Positions 7,808 through 17,543 are shown, numbered from the stretch's first letter. The stretch: DNA of 64,000 nucleotides from Natronosalvus halobius (GCF_024138145.1 NZ_CP099997.1:2108001-2172000), one strand, 5' to 3'. The notes: generated by a model not told the origin, from the letters alone. Numbers and translations are program-made.

Positions 7808-10246
7808 ATGGCCGATACGGTCACACAGGTTATCTCCGAACTCAAGGAGAAGTTCGAGCGCCATCCCGTCTGGGTCTGGTACGACTCGAGCGAAAAGTAC
7901 GGGAACGTCATCGACGAGATCGAAGCCGCGATGGAAGATCGTGGCGTCAACGTCGCTCGATACAACGGGAGCTTCCTCGAGCTCAAGCGCCGGCTCTGGG
8001 AGGAAGACAACGACATCGACGAGCAGTGGCTGTTCTATGTCCCGAAGTGGCGTGACGACGCCGACTGGTTCATGGACGTTCACCGGCTCGGGCGCCAATA
8101 CCGACCTAGTGCGACGGTTGGCGATCGACCTGCCTCAAAATACCTCGTTGGAAAAGAAGATCGAATCCCGGATGAGTACGCCAACTGGGGGCAAAACGAA
8201 ACACAACTGAGCCGGGCGTTTTTTTGCGTCCTGTTCGATACACCGAATCACTCCCCACGAGACTACCTCGTCGAGTATCTCGCCGATCCGGACGCATACC
8301 GAGATACGATCGAAGAACACGGCCAGGCACACGAGTGGACGCACCTCCTCGAGGAAACCTACGGGATTGCAGCCGGTCTCGATGCCGAGGAAATCGCAAC
8401 CGAATTGCTCTTCGGCGAACTCGAACACACCTCACCCACCGACCGCTACTCACGGCTTGCAGCCGACGGTACGAGAGAAGCAGCGCGTTTCTGTGAGTAC
8501 TGGCAGAAGATCGATACCGCGACCTACCTCGAATACGCGGCCGTCGTGAGCGACGATCGAAACCTTACCGAGGAAGTCATCGCCTCGGACGCACTCGAGT
8601 GGGAATCCAACGCATTTCGGCAGATCGACGATGGACTCGTCCGGCTCTGCCTGAATCGCCTCCTAGACGCCGACTACGACGAACTTCCAGCGCTCGCAAC
8701 TGACCTCGAACCCGTCGTCGAACGCCGACAGAACGGCTTCTGGTACGATGAGGGCCACGCAGGCTACTGGGATATTCTCGAGCACGGTCTCGAGGTACTT
8801 CATGAGACTGGCTCGGCGATCGAAGAAATCGAAGCCGAAGGTTACGACCCACAGACCATTGCTGACCGGTACACCGAGGAGTGGTGGACGATCGACGCTG
8901 CCTATCGTCGATACGTTCGGAGCGTTCAGGATAACCGCCGTGCGGTCGACGAACTCCATGGCGTCCGTGACCAAATTACGGCGTCGTACGTCTCCTTCCT
9001 TCGAACGCTCAATCGGCCAGTCGCCGAAGGGTTGGCCACCGACCCCGCGCTCGGTACACCACAGACCGACTTCTTCGACGCGTACGTCGAACGAGAGGAG
9101 GGAACCGCCGTTCTCATTTGTGACGGGCTTCGCTACGAATTAGCTCGAGAACTCGAGCAGCGGTTTGAATCCGACGAGGAGACAGACCAACAGATGAAGT
9201 TCACCTCGGCAGCCCTCCCCTCGATTACAGAGGTCGGTATGGCGACACACCTCCCCGGCGAACTGTCACTCAAACTCGACTCGGATGACGAATTGGTCGT
9301 CTCGGTCGATGACACTGAAATGTCGGATAAAGGCGATCGAAAAGCGCGCTTCGCCGATGCTGGTTTTACCGTCGCCGATATCGATGATATCCTCGACGAC
9401 CCCCAGTCGGCTCTGAAAGAAGCGGGAACGCCACCAAGGATCGTCTACTCCGGAACCATCGACAAGCTCGGAGAAAGCTTCGACGACGACAAAGCGTTCG
9501 GACAGGTTGCCGATCACGTTCGCGACGTCGAAGACGTTATTCAGCGACTCCGTGCGGTTGGGTATACCCGATTCGTCGTTACTGCAGATCACGGCTTCCT
9601 CTACACCGAAGAACTCCCGAACAAGGACAAAGTCGACTCACTCGACGGTGTTGCGTTCACGAAACGACGGTTTGCCGTCGCTGACGCGGATGCACCGGTT
9701 ATTCCCGGTGACGAAATCATCGAGTTCGATGATGAACAGCTACAGAAACTCGGCATTGATGCGGCCGATCTGCGGCTGTTTTTCCCACGAAGCGTGGCCT
9801 GTTTCTATGCTGCCGGTGGGAACATGCGCTACTTCCATGGTGGGATCTCGATGCAAGAGCTCGTCGTCCCCTGTCTCACGGTGACGACTGTTGAACGCGA
9901 GGACGAGGATGCGCCGATCGAGTACGAGGTCACGTTCCCAGAGAGCGTCTCGAACACGATTGTCGACGTGACGATTACGGCCCGTAGTGGCCAGCTGTCG
10001 TTCACCCGGACACCCACCCTCCGACTCACTGCGACGGTTGATGGTAGAGAGGTGGCCGAGCCAAAACGCGTCGAGATAAATCAAGGCGAAAATGAGACCA
10101 CCATCCGTCTGAAGAGTGGGGAACTTGATGAGGACGCAACCATTTTGTTCGAAGCGATCGATGAGGAAACCCGAGAAACGGTGGCCACTGGTGAAGCAAC
10201 GAATAACATCATTATGCGGGAGGACTTCGAGTTCGATATTGAATGA
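7808..10246 (+). CDS. pglZ: BREX phosphatase-like protein PglZ
   Basis: 812 residues, typical of BREX-1 PglZ type A. The alkaline-phosphatase-superfamily core is visible: VLICDGLRYE with Asp439 (metal site) and VVTADHGF with Asp594-His595, followed by a C-terminal beta-rich domain (about 690-812). PglZ is essential for BREX protection in studied systems; the family is a putative metal-dependent phosphodiesterase/phosphatase. The ATG at 7808 is 192 bp from the divergent DUF262 gene, so promoters for both genes must lie in 7616-7807. Its stop overlaps the brxL start (ATGA), so the two are translationally coupled. Confidence 0.95.
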   Translation: MADTVTQVISELKEKFERHPVWVWYDSSEKYGNVIDEIEAAMEDRGVNVARYNGSFLELKRRLWEEDNDIDEQWLFYVPKWRDDADWFMDVHRLGRQYRPSATVGDRPASKYLVGKEDRIPDEYANWGQNETQLSRAFFCVLFDTPNHSPRDYLVEYLADPDAYRDTIEEHGQAHEWTHLLEETYGIAAGLDAEEIATELLFGELEHTSPTDRYSRLAADGTREAARFCEYWQKIDTATYLEYAAVVSDDRNLTEEVIASDALEWESNAFRQIDDGLVRLCLNRLLDADYDELPALATDLEPVVERRQNGFWYDEGHAGYWDILEHGLEVLHETGSAIEEIEAEGYDPQTIADRYTEEWWTIDAAYRRYVRSVQDNRRAVDELHGVRDQITASYVSFLRTLNRPVAEGLATDPALGTPQTDFFDAYVEREEGTAVLICDGLRYELARELEQRFESDEETDQQMKFTSAALPSITEVGMATHLPGELSLKLDSDDELVVSVDDTEMSDKGDRKARFADAGFTVADIDDILDDPQSALKEAGTPPRIVYSGTIDKLGESFDDDKAFGQVADHVRDVEDVIQRLRAVGYTRFVVTADHGFLYTEELPNKDKVDSLDGVAFTKRRFAVADADAPVIPGDEIIEFDDEQLQKLGIDAADLRLFFPRSVACFYAAGGNMRYFHGGISMQELVVPCLTVTTVEREDEDAPIEYEVTFPESVSNTIVDVTITARSGQLSFTRTPTLRLTATVDGREVAEPKRVEINQGENETTIRLKSGELDEDATILFEAIDEETRETVATGEATNNIIMREDFEFDIE

Positions 10247-12270
10247 CTCGTCGTGAACTCGATCAAAAGGCGCTCGAGCACTTTTCTGGACGTGTCGTCC
10301 GGAAAGACCTCGTCCAGGACATCAAATCAGGGGCGAACGTTCCGACGTACGTTCTCGAATACCTCGTTGGGAAATACTGTGCGACGGATAGCGAGGCCGC
10401 GATCGAAGAGGGAGTCGACACAGTCAAGCAGATCCTGAAAAAGCACTACGTCAGACCTGATGAGGCTGAGTTCATTAAATCAGAAGTCCGCGAACGGGGG
10501 CGGTACCGTGTCATCGACAAAGTGACCGTCCACCTGGACGAGCGCCAGGATGCCTACGTCGGCTCGTTCGTCAATCTGAATCTCACGGACGTTGAAATTA
10601 ACGAGCACCTCGTCAGCAAACACCCGAAGCTGCTTGGTGGAGGTGTCTGGGCGATAATCGATCTGGAATACATTCCGGACAACGTCGGCTCCGAACACAG
10701 CCTCTTCGGGATCGACTCGTTCCAGCCGATTCAGGTATCGAGCCTCGACCTCGACGAAATTAAAGAGCAACGCAAGGAGTTCACGCGCGATGAATGGAGG
10801 GATCTATTGCTACACAGCATGGGATATGACCCCTCAAGTTTCACTAATCGAGAGAAGATGCTGTTTCTCACTCGTTGTCTCCCTCTCTGTGAGAATAATT
10901 ACAATTATGTCGAACTCGGGCCGCGTGGAACTGGGAAGAGCTTCCTGTATCGCGAGATCAGCCCACACTCGATTCTCATCTCCGGTGGAAAAACGACGGT
11001 TGCGAAGTTGTTCTTGAACCTCAATACAGGCCAGATTGGGCTTGTCGGACGGTGGGATGTTGTCGCCTTCGACGAAGTAGGCGGATTGCGATTCTCCGAT
11101 TCGGAAGCCGTCCAAATGCTCAAGGATTACATGGAGTCGGGGAGCTTCTCACGAGGGACAGAGGAACTCACAGCACGTGCATCAATGGTCTATGTTGGGA
11201 ATATCGACCTCGACGTAGAGGGGGTGTTGAAAAGTTCACACCTCTTCAAGCCCTTCCCGGACGAGATGCAGGATCTTGCGCTGATCGATCGCTTCCACTA
11301 CTATCTTCCCGGCTGGGAAATTCCGAAAATGCGATCGGAATTCTTCGACGACCAGTTCGGCTTTATCGTCGATTATTACTCCGAATTCATGCGCGAGCTC
11401 CGGAAAGAATCGCAGGGGGATGCGATCAACGAATACTTCGCATTCGGAGACCACCTGAATCAGCGTGACGAGAAAGCCGTCCGAAAAACTGTATCAGGTT
11501 TTCTCAAGATGCTTCACCCAGATGGGGAATACACAAAGGAAGAACTCCAGGAGTATCTCGAGTTCGCGATGGAAGGCCGACGACGGGTGAAAGAGCAGCT
11601 CAAGCGAATGGGTGGGATGGAATACAGAGCAGTCAACTTCTCGTACACAGATTTGGACACTCGAGAGGAGATATTTGTCACTGTCCCAGAGGAAGCAGAG
11701 GAGACGCTCATTCCTCAAGGATCCCAACAACCAGGTTCGATATACACAATCGGGAATTCGGAGTCCAGTAATGCAGTCTTCCGGATTGAAACCCAAGCGC
11801 TACCAGGGAAAGGGAAGAAAAGCATCTCAGGCACCCCTGGATCTAAAATGAAAGAAGAGTTCCAGACTGCCTACGACTACCTCAAAGCAAATATGCGGGA
11901 GCTCTCTCGAGACGAAACTCTCGACGATCACGACATCAAAATCCAGGTTTTGAACCCTTCAGATGCCTCTGAAGGAACGTCTACCAGCGTCGGGTTCTTA
12001 GTAGGGATAATCTCCAGTATCCTCGATCGACCGGTACGGCCACGCCTTGTCGTACTTGGAAGCATGAGCCTCATGGGAGAACTCGTCGAAGCAAGCTCGC
12101 TCGTCGATAAGCTTCAGCTGGCAGTCGATTCAGGAGCGGGAACGGTACTCCTTCCCGCTAAAAACAAAGACAGCTTCAGCAAGATACCGGACGAGATTCT
12201 CGACGAACTCGAATTGGTGTTCTATACCGACCCAATCGAAGCCGCTAGCAAGGCGTTACAACTGGAGTGA
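10243..12270 (+). CDS. brxL: BREX Lon-like AAA+ protein BrxL
   Basis: 675 residues, the usual BrxL length. The AAA+ centre has Walker A GPRGTGKS (226-233) and Walker B VVAFDEV (Asp277-Glu278). The C-terminal 100 residues resemble the Lon protease fold (EGTSTSVG at 577-584, then SSLVDKLQLA). Aligned by eye with Lon, Ser580 sits where the catalytic Ser would be, but the catalytic Lys position is Val621, so proteolysis is doubtful. BrxL is known as a DNA-binding ring needed for phage restriction in BREX type 1. It overlaps pglZ by 4 nt and ends the cluster. Confidence 0.95.
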   Translation: MTRRELDQKALEHFSGRVVRKDLVQDIKSGANVPTYVLEYLVGKYCATDSEAAIEEGVDTVKQILKKHYVRPDEAEFIKSEVRERGRYRVIDKVTVHLDERQDAYVGSFVNLNLTDVEINEHLVSKHPKLLGGGVWAIIDLEYIPDNVGSEHSLFGIDSFQPIQVSSLDLDEIKEQRKEFTRDEWRDLLLHSMGYDPSSFTNREKMLFLTRCLPLCENNYNYVELGPRGTGKSFLYREISPHSILISGGKTTVAKLFLNLNTGQIGLVGRWDVVAFDEVGGLRFSDSEAVQMLKDYMESGSFSRGTEELTARASMVYVGNIDLDVEGVLKSSHLFKPFPDEMQDLALIDRFHYYLPGWEIPKMRSEFFDDQFGFIVDYYSEFMRELRKESQGDAINEYFAFGDHLNQRDEKAVRKTVSGFLKMLHPDGEYTKEELQEYLEFAMEGRRRVKEQLKRMGGMEYRAVNFSYTDLDTREEIFVTVPEEAEETLIPQGSQQPGSIYTIGNSESSNAVFRIETQALPGKGKKSISGTPGSKMKEEFQTAYDYLKANMRELSRDETLDDHDIKIQVLNPSDASEGTSTSVGFLVGIISSILDRPVRPRLVVLGSMSLMGELVEASSLVDKLQLAVDSGAGTVLLPAKNKDSFSKIPDEILDELELVFYTDPIEAASKALQLE

Positions 12271-12532
12271 GAGCTACGCGGATCCATCACCCCCGTTCCG
12301 TGTGCATCACCTCGAGCTCGCGGAGGCGTAAGTAATTTTTTGAGCACGTGCCCTTAGGCACACTCAGTAAGAGGGGTTTCCCACCCGCTGGGACGAGATT
12401 TGACCCAACAAGCCCGATTCGTCGAATACGCGCAAAACATCCCTCGAGTCGAAACCAAGGGTTAGCCAAAATACAGCGAAAACAGCCGCTAATTAGCCCT
12501 GTACGATAGTGTTGCCACTCACCAGGACAGCG

Positions 12533-14158
12533 CTATCTGAGGGTCGGATTTACCTTTCCGTACTCCCAGGTCTCGGGAGCCGTCTGCCACTGGACGGTCG
12601 CCTCTCGAAGCTCGAGCGGATCGCGACCGATTGCTCGCCACGCACGAATCGCTTCCTCGAGCACGTCCTGGATTCGAGGGTTGGATGAGCTCTTCAGCTT
12701 CGAGAGCACCATATCGATCCGCAGCGTCGTCTCACCGCCCTCAGCGACCTCGACGAGGGCGGCCCCGTACTTGTTGCAGAACTTCTGCCACGCGTTCGAC
12801 GACGCGCCTTTCGTCTCGAGGTTGTAGAGATTTGACACGCGATCGGCTGCGTTCTCGATGCCGAATTCGACCTGGTCGACGATCGCGGTGATATCCTGTT
12901 CGAACTTCTGGCTCGCGAACGAAACGCTTGCGTTGTCGTTCCGAAGAATACCCCGGAGCCGATCGAGCGTCCGGTAGATCGTGCTGATGCTCCGCCCTGT
13001 CTTGTCCGCCAGCTCGTTCGGGTGTACTTCCCCGCCATCGGTAACGAGCGTCTGGAGAACCCGTTCGTCGCTCTCACGGAGCCCGACGAACGTCTGCAGG
13101 ATCATCGTGTTCTGTTCGGTCTCGAGTTCAGGCGTCGGATCGGCGAACAGTTCGACGGGGTCGTCCGCCGCTACCGCGTCGAAGTGATCGTCCGGGACGT
13201 ACGTCGTGTGGTCGGGTTTGACCGGGACGTTGCTCCAGGAGAGAGTGTTGATGAGCGTCTCGTCGATCTCTCGCCTGAGCTTTCGGTGATCTTCCCATCG
13301 AAACGATCGATTGCTGTTCAGCTTCTTCTTCAGGAGAACACCCACCTTCGGATGGTACAGTGGATCGGTCTCGTCTTTCTCGCGAACGTATTTCGGGTGG
13401 TAGTGCTTGATCTGCTTCCCGTACTGGTGGCCAGAGATCAGCCGTCTCGCGTCTGGCGTTGGTAACCGAACACGGTGGTTGTACCCGACAATGTCCTCGT
13501 TGTCGACGCGATACTCGAACTTGCTCCCTTTCTCGGTCGCACAGAGGTGCATCAGCCGCTGCATGATGCCAGCTCGGCCGACGACCTTCGAGCTCCACGA
13601 CCGATTGAGTCGAACGTATCGCTCGTAGGTCGTGATGTTGCTCATCTCGTGTGGCCGGCTCGCGAAGTAGTCCGTGTTGATCGGGAGACTCCCCTCTTGA
13701 GCCAGTACCTGGACGAATGTCGGCAGCAGCCGTCGGAACTCGGTTGGCTCGAGGTTAGAGCCGGCAAAGCGGACATTGATCCCCTCGTCCTCGGGGATGT
13801 TGTCAAAGGGCGTCGAGACGCGCTCACCGGTTTCGTGGTGGCGCATGTCGGCGAACCGGGGTTGGATGAGGAAGTTCGCCTTTCGCTCTCCAGGTCCGTA
13901 CCCGCTGATCCGATACTCGTGAAGTCGACTGCTCGCTACGTCGTCCTCGAGGCGTGGCGCGATCCCACTTTTCTGGTACTTGAGGTTGATCGTCCACGTC
14001 TCGCCGTCGACCTCCGTCTCTATCTCGCCGGAGTAACCATCGAACCGTTGGATAAGCAATCGACCGAGGATCCAGTAGGGACTTAGACCGTTCTCGGTGA
14101 AGATGAGGTTCCCTTCGCACTCGTGAGGCGCGGTGGCGATCTGCCTCACGGGCGACAC
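12533..14158 (-). CDS. DUF7845 family winged-helix protein, island-associated
   Basis: 541 residues matching a haloarchaea-restricted family now called DUF7845, from memory of its conserved blocks (TAPHECEGNLIF at the N-terminus, EMSNITTYERYVR, YHPKVG). A winged-helix segment (about 365-405: VLQTLVTDGGEVHPNELADK, then STIYRTLDRLRG) indicates DNA binding. Members are often found in plasmids, proviruses and tRNA-linked islands. Here it lies between brxL (convergent) and tRNA-Thr (same strand, 78 bp upstream). Its function is unknown; replication or control of the mobile element would be reasonable guesses. Confidence 0.75.
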   Translation of the reverse strand: MSPVRQIATAPHECEGNLIFTENGLSPYWILGRLLIQRFDGYSGEIETEVDGETWTINLKYQKSGIAPRLEDDVASSRLHEYRISGYGPGERKANFLIQPRFADMRHHETGERVSTPFDNIPEDEGINVRFAGSNLEPTEFRRLLPTFVQVLAQEGSLPINTDYFASRPHEMSNITTYERYVRLNRSWSSKVVGRAGIMQRLMHLCATEKGSKFEYRVDNEDIVGYNHRVRLPTPDARRLISGHQYGKQIKHYHPKYVREKDETDPLYHPKVGVLLKKKLNSNRSFRWEDHRKLRREIDETLINTLSWSNVPVKPDHTTYVPDDHFDAVAADDPVELFADPTPELETEQNTMILQTFVGLRESDERVLQTLVTDGGEVHPNELADKTGRSISTIYRTLDRLRGILRNDNASVSFASQKFEQDITAIVDQVEFGIENAADRVSNLYNLETKGASSNAWQKFCNKYGAALVEVAEGGETTLRIDMVLSKLKSSSNPRIQDVLEEAIRAWRAIGRDPLELREATVQWQTAPETWEYGKVNPTLR

Positions 14159-14197
14159 CCCAATTTATGATGGTTGGGACTGTACGGTTCAGGTAGC

Positions 14198-14219
14198 TTT
14201 CCCCCTTTTCCGGGGGAAA
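14198..14219. terminator. 8-bp hairpin between tRNA-Thr and the DUF7845 gene
   Basis: tttccccc, loop ttttcc, gggggaaa: a perfect 8-bp inverted repeat just after the 3' end of the tRNA on the minus strand and 40 bp before the DUF7845 start. It could end the tRNA transcript or act as an operator for the next gene. Which of the two cannot be decided from sequence. Confidence 0.4.
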
Positions 14220-14236
14220 TTGAAGGAATCGTATTA

Positions 14237-14308
14237 AGCCTAGGCCGGGATTTGAACCCGGGCTCTCGTCCTTACCAAGGACGCGCTTTACCGCTAAGCT
14301 ACCCAGGC
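14237..14308 (-). tRNA. tRNA-Thr (anticodon GGU)
   Basis: Read on the minus strand, the 72-nt sequence folds as a cloverleaf. The acceptor arm GCCTGGG pairs with CCTAGGC (one G-T pair), the anticodon stem CGTCC/GGACG encloses loop TTGGTAA with anticodon GGT, and the T arm GAGCCCGGGTTCAAATC is typical. No CCA is encoded. Its 3' end faces the BREX/DUF7845 island, the usual polarity for island integration at a tRNA. A duplicated tRNA 3' end was not found to the left within the window. Confidence 0.95.
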
Positions 14309-14397
14309 AGGCATGCGTTGGTTGACCGGAGTCGTCTTTATGGGTTTCGATTCCCCCCTGAGTGTGTGTCAGGGTGACAGAGGTCCGTACGAACCGC

Positions 14398-15342
14398 TCA
14401 GTGGTCTCCGGTGGACGTCACGCGGTCGGTCGGGATCTCCGTTTCGACCGGCGGTCGCTCGAGGTCGCGTTTACGTTTGTCTTCGCTTGTGTCTTCATCC
14501 GTGCTCTCGCCTACACCTGCACCTGCATCGTCACTATCGCGCTCGTCATCAGCATCGACCTCGAACGCCTCGAGGTCCGGGAGACACTCTGCAGCGGGTA
14601 GGAACGCGAGGCCGGCATCGGTGGTGACGGTGGCGTCGGCGACCTCGGTGGCCACTGCGAGCAGCTCGGGCGTCGGGTCGGCATCGGCAACCGTCGCACC
14701 CGTTCGGATCGCGAGTTCCAGGACGTCCTGTTCGAGGTTCCCGTCCAGGACGGCGGCGTCCGTCTCGTCGGCGTCCACGCGGGTGGTCTGGTCGCGACCG
14801 AAGCGGCGAACAGTCCGAACGGCGGTGTCGGCGGCGTCGGTGCGGGCGAGGAGGTAGAAGCCGCGAGCGACGAGAATGTCGGCGGCGAGGATCTCGAGGT
14901 CGGCGCGGCTGTCGCCCGTGGTTTCGGCCCAGGGTTCGTCGTGGGCGAGCGCTCGGGTCAGTCGCAGGCCTTCGTAGATGAGCTGGACGCCGGCGGCGTG
15001 GTGAGCAATTCCCTCGAGGGAATCGCCGGATTCGCCGGACGTCGGGTCGTCGGCCGCCGGCCGATTCTCGGTTTCGGGTGCTCCTGGACTCTCCCTGCTC
15101 GCAGTTTCACCGTTCGATTCGTCATGGCCGTCGCTTCGCTCGTACTTCGCACCGCTCGAGTCCTGGTCGCCCGTCGGCCGCGACTCCGCGCGCTCGAGGA
15201 CGGACGCGGACGCGAGCGTCAACACACCGGGCGTCATCGAGGCCGTCTCGAGGGTGTCGGTGAGAAAGTCGTGTAGCGCTGCCGGTTCGACGTCCGCGAG
15301 CGCGTCGCGAGCGGCTCCTCGGCAGGTATCGACCCGATCCAT
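14398..15342 (-). CDS. DUF7114 family protein
   Basis: 314 residues from ATG at 15342 (a second ATG immediately upstream ends at 15345). It contains the conserved haloarchaeal core HHAAGVQLIYEGLRLTR and LEILAADILVARGFYLLA, all helical, with an acidic insert around 70-110 and an acidic, low-complexity C-terminus. Helical shape and an RxVRRFGRDQT segment are reminiscent of all-helical isoprenoid-type folds, but no DDxxD motif is present and the function is unknown. It is divergent from the enoyl-CoA hydratase gene with a 60-bp spacer that must hold both promoters. Confidence 0.75.
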   Translation of the reverse strand: MDRVDTCRGAARDALADVEPAALHDFLTDTLETASMTPGVLTLASASVLERAESRPTGDQDSSGAKYERSDGHDESNGETASRESPGAPETENRPAADDPTSGESGDSLEGIAHHAAGVQLIYEGLRLTRALAHDEPWAETTGDSRADLEILAADILVARGFYLLARTDAADTAVRTVRRFGRDQTTRVDADETDAAVLDGNLEQDVLELAIRTGATVADADPTPELLAVATEVADATVTTDAGLAFLPAAECLPDLEAFEVDADDERDSDDAGAGVGESTDEDTSEDKRKRDLERPPVETEIPTDRVTSTGDH

Positions 15343-15402
15343 CATCGGATGGTTACGGCGGAGCAGGCAAAGACCTTTGGAAAGGTGCCACCGACGAGTG
15401 GC

Positions 15403-16098
15403 ATGATCGACAGTCGATCGGACGGATCGGTTCGGACGATTCGATTGAACCGGCCGGCCGCGCGAAACGCGCTCACGGTCGACGGGCTCGAGGCGCTCGA
15501 GGAGGCTATCCGCGCCGCCCAGGAACCAGTGATCTACCTCGAAGGAGCCGGGCCGGCCTTCTGTGCCGGCGCCGACCTGGACACCGTCGCCGACCTGGAT
15601 CGCGAGGGGGCCGAGGCGTTCGCCCGGTTGGGCCAGCGAGCCGCGCGAGCGCTCGAAACCGCGGACGCCATCACCGTCGCCGGGATCGACGGGCCGGCCA
15701 GGGGTGGCGGGCTCGAGCTGGCGCTGGCCTGCGACGTTCGCGTGGGAACGCCGTCGGCGACGTTCGGCGAGCCAGGGGTCACGTTCGGCCTGTTCGGCGC
15801 CTGGGGCGGGACGGTTCGCCTGCCGCGGATCGTCGGCGAGGGGAACGCACTCGACGTCGCGTGTACGGGGCGGGTGCTCGAGGCCGAGGAGGCCCTCCGG
15901 ATGGGACTGCTGTCGCGAATCGAGGCCGATCCGCGGGCGGTCGCGGCGTCGATCGCGACGCATCCGGCCGATACCCTCCGGGTGCTCAAGGAACGCCTGC
16001 GGGACGACGCCGATCGAGACTCACAGGAGACACGCGAGGCGACAGCGTTCGGGCGGTTGCTCGAGGCGCACGCAGACGAAATCGCTGCGCGTCGATAG
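15403..16098 (+). CDS. Enoyl-CoA hydratase/isomerase (crotonase) family protein
   Basis: 231 residues from ATG at 15403; an in-frame GTG at 15349 would add 18 residues lacking family similarity. The crotonase fold is visible: IRLNRPAARNALT near the start, GAGPAFCAGADLDTV with the oxyanion-hole glycine, and the ARGGGLELALACDVRVG segment forming the second oxyanion element and trimer helix. The proteins bind acyl-CoA; the Glu residues used by true hydratases are not clear, so hydratase, isomerase or another crotonase activity is possible. It stands alone, divergent from the DUF7114 gene. Confidence 0.85.
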   Translation: MIDSRSDGSVRTIRLNRPAARNALTVDGLEALEEAIRAAQEPVIYLEGAGPAFCAGADLDTVADLDREGAEAFARLGQRAARALETADAITVAGIDGPARGGGLELALACDVRVGTPSATFGEPGVTFGLFGAWGGTVRLPRIVGEGNALDVACTGRVLEAEEALRMGLLSRIEADPRAVAASIATHPADTLRVLKERLRDDADRDSQETREATAFGRLLEAHADEIAARR

Positions 16099-16163
16099 CG
16101 CTGGCGAAGGGGCGAACGATCGAACGGTCGAACGGTCGAGTCGAGGAGAACGCAGCCGGCAGG

Positions 16164-16331
16164 TTACCGCCAGGTCGAGAGCGTCGGCGCGTCGTCCGCT
16201 CCCATCGAAAGCCACGCATCGTCGACGGAGATGTCCGCGATGACGTACTCGTCGCGGCGTCCGTCGGAGTCGATCGAACCGAGAACCGTGTCATCCGACA
16301 CGGCTGCACCAGGGATGTTATTCGCCACCAT
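16164..16331 (-). CDS. DUF7556 family small protein
   Basis: A 55-residue protein starting MVANNIPGA and ending with DEYVIADISVDDAWLSM followed by an acidic tail. This C-terminal pattern matches a short haloarchaeal family (recalled as DUF7556). The frame is open further upstream, but the ATG at 16331 agrees with the family start. It is soluble and acidic, of unknown function. It lies between the crotonase and CBS genes on the opposite strand. Confidence 0.65.
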   Translation of the reverse strand: MVANNIPGAAVSDDTVLGSIDSDGRRDEYVIADISVDDAWLSMGADDAPTLSTWR

Positions 16332-16427
16332 GCGAGTAGTTCGCTTGCACGCGAATATAAACTCGTCGGATGTGCTCGACGAGGCTCGAGTTCGAGCTTC
16401 GCGGCGAACAACCACAGAAGCACTGCC

Positions 16428-16433
16428 TTTATA
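16428..16433 (+). promoter_or_regulatory. TATA box of the CBS-domain gene
   Basis: tttata centred about 28 nt before the ATG at 16459. With the archaeal spacing of about 26 nt from TATA to transcription start, the mRNA would begin at or next to the start codon, that is, leaderless. Confidence 0.6.
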
Positions 16434-16458
16434 CCGATTTTGACCGTACCGAGGTGGT

Positions 16459-17310
16459 ATGAACGTAGCCGACGCGATGACGGTCCGCGACGACGTGGTG
16501 TCCGTCTCGCTGCCGGGAACCCGAACAGACGTACTCGAGTACTTTCAGGAGCGAGCGTTTTCCTCCGTGCCGGTCGTCCAGTCCGGCGACGGCACGGCCG
16601 AGTACCGCGGACTCGTCTCTCGAGAGACGCTGATCGAACAGCCCGACGAGGACCAGCTCGTCATGCTGATGGAGAACGTGCCGACGACGACGGCCGAGAC
16701 GAGTCTCGAGGAAGTCGCGAGGGTGATGGTCGAGGAGGGTGCGCGACGCGTTCCCGTCGTGGATGGCGAGTTCGAGGGAATCGTCACGGTCACTGACGTC
16801 GTCCACGCAATTGCAAGGGGGGCGGCCGAAACCGACGCCGAAGTCGGCGACTACGCCACCCGAAGCGTGAACACGACCTACGAGGACGTTCCGCTCCCCG
16901 TCGCGGAGCGGGAACTCCACTACGCGAACGCCCCGTACGCGGTCGTCCTGGACGACGACGGGCGGATGAGTGGCGTCATCACCGAGGTCGACGTCATCGA
17001 CGTCGCTCGAATCGTCGAAGGAGAGGAGGAGACGGGCAACAACTTCCCGGACCAGGACGCCGACTACTCCTGGGAGGGGATCAAGGGGGTCGGCAGTCGG
17101 TCCCTTCCCACCCGCGACATCGAGTTGCCGACCAGTCCGGTCAGCGAGTTCATGACCGAGGATGTGGTGACCGTCTCGCGGTCGAAGTCCGTCGAGGGGG
17201 CTGCTCAGCTGATGATTAGCAACGACATCGAGCAGATTCCGATGGTCACTGGCGACGACCTGGTCGGGATCGTCCGGGATATCGACCTCGTGCGGTCGCT
17301 GTACGAGTGA
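16459..17310 (+). CDS. Protein with four CBS domains
   Basis: 283 residues made of two CBS pairs. Repeats of the pattern MTxxVVSVS...A.....F..VPVV and G.V...D.. are seen from residue 1, about 68, about 135 and about 223 (SEFMTEDVVTVSRSKSVEGA). CBS pairs usually bind adenosyl ligands such as AMP, ATP or SAM and sense energy state. No partner enzyme domain is attached. A TATA box 28 nt upstream suggests a leaderless single-gene transcript. Confidence 0.88.
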   Translation: MNVADAMTVRDDVVSVSLPGTRTDVLEYFQERAFSSVPVVQSGDGTAEYRGLVSRETLIEQPDEDQLVMLMENVPTTTAETSLEEVARVMVEEGARRVPVVDGEFEGIVTVTDVVHAIARGAAETDAEVGDYATRSVNTTYEDVPLPVAERELHYANAPYAVVLDDDGRMSGVITEVDVIDVARIVEGEEETGNNFPDQDADYSWEGIKGVGSRSLPTRDIELPTSPVSEFMTEDVVTVSRSKSVEGAAQLMISNDIEQIPMVTGDDLVGIVRDIDLVRSLYE

Positions 17311-17543
17311 GCGACGTCACAAAGTAATTTCCTGAATGGTGTTACTGAGCGACTTCACTGAACGGCTTCACTGAGCGATTTTCGACGATCGACTGCCGAC
17401 GCTCGATCACGTATCGACCGGGCTCCTCGAGCCGATTTACCACGGATTCGAGTCGACTTGCCATGGATTCGAGCCGACTCGACCCTGTGATCCCGTAACG
17501 CGGCCTCGAAAGTGACTTTTGTCCGGCGGGGTTCGAGACGAGT

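Noticed and set aside
12287-12469. Minus-strand 60-codon frame and a tRNA-T-arm-like string (gatttgaccc) considered as an integrase or attachment-site remnant
   Set aside because: The match to the tRNA-Thr 3' end is only about eight scattered bases and the peptide shows no integrase motif.
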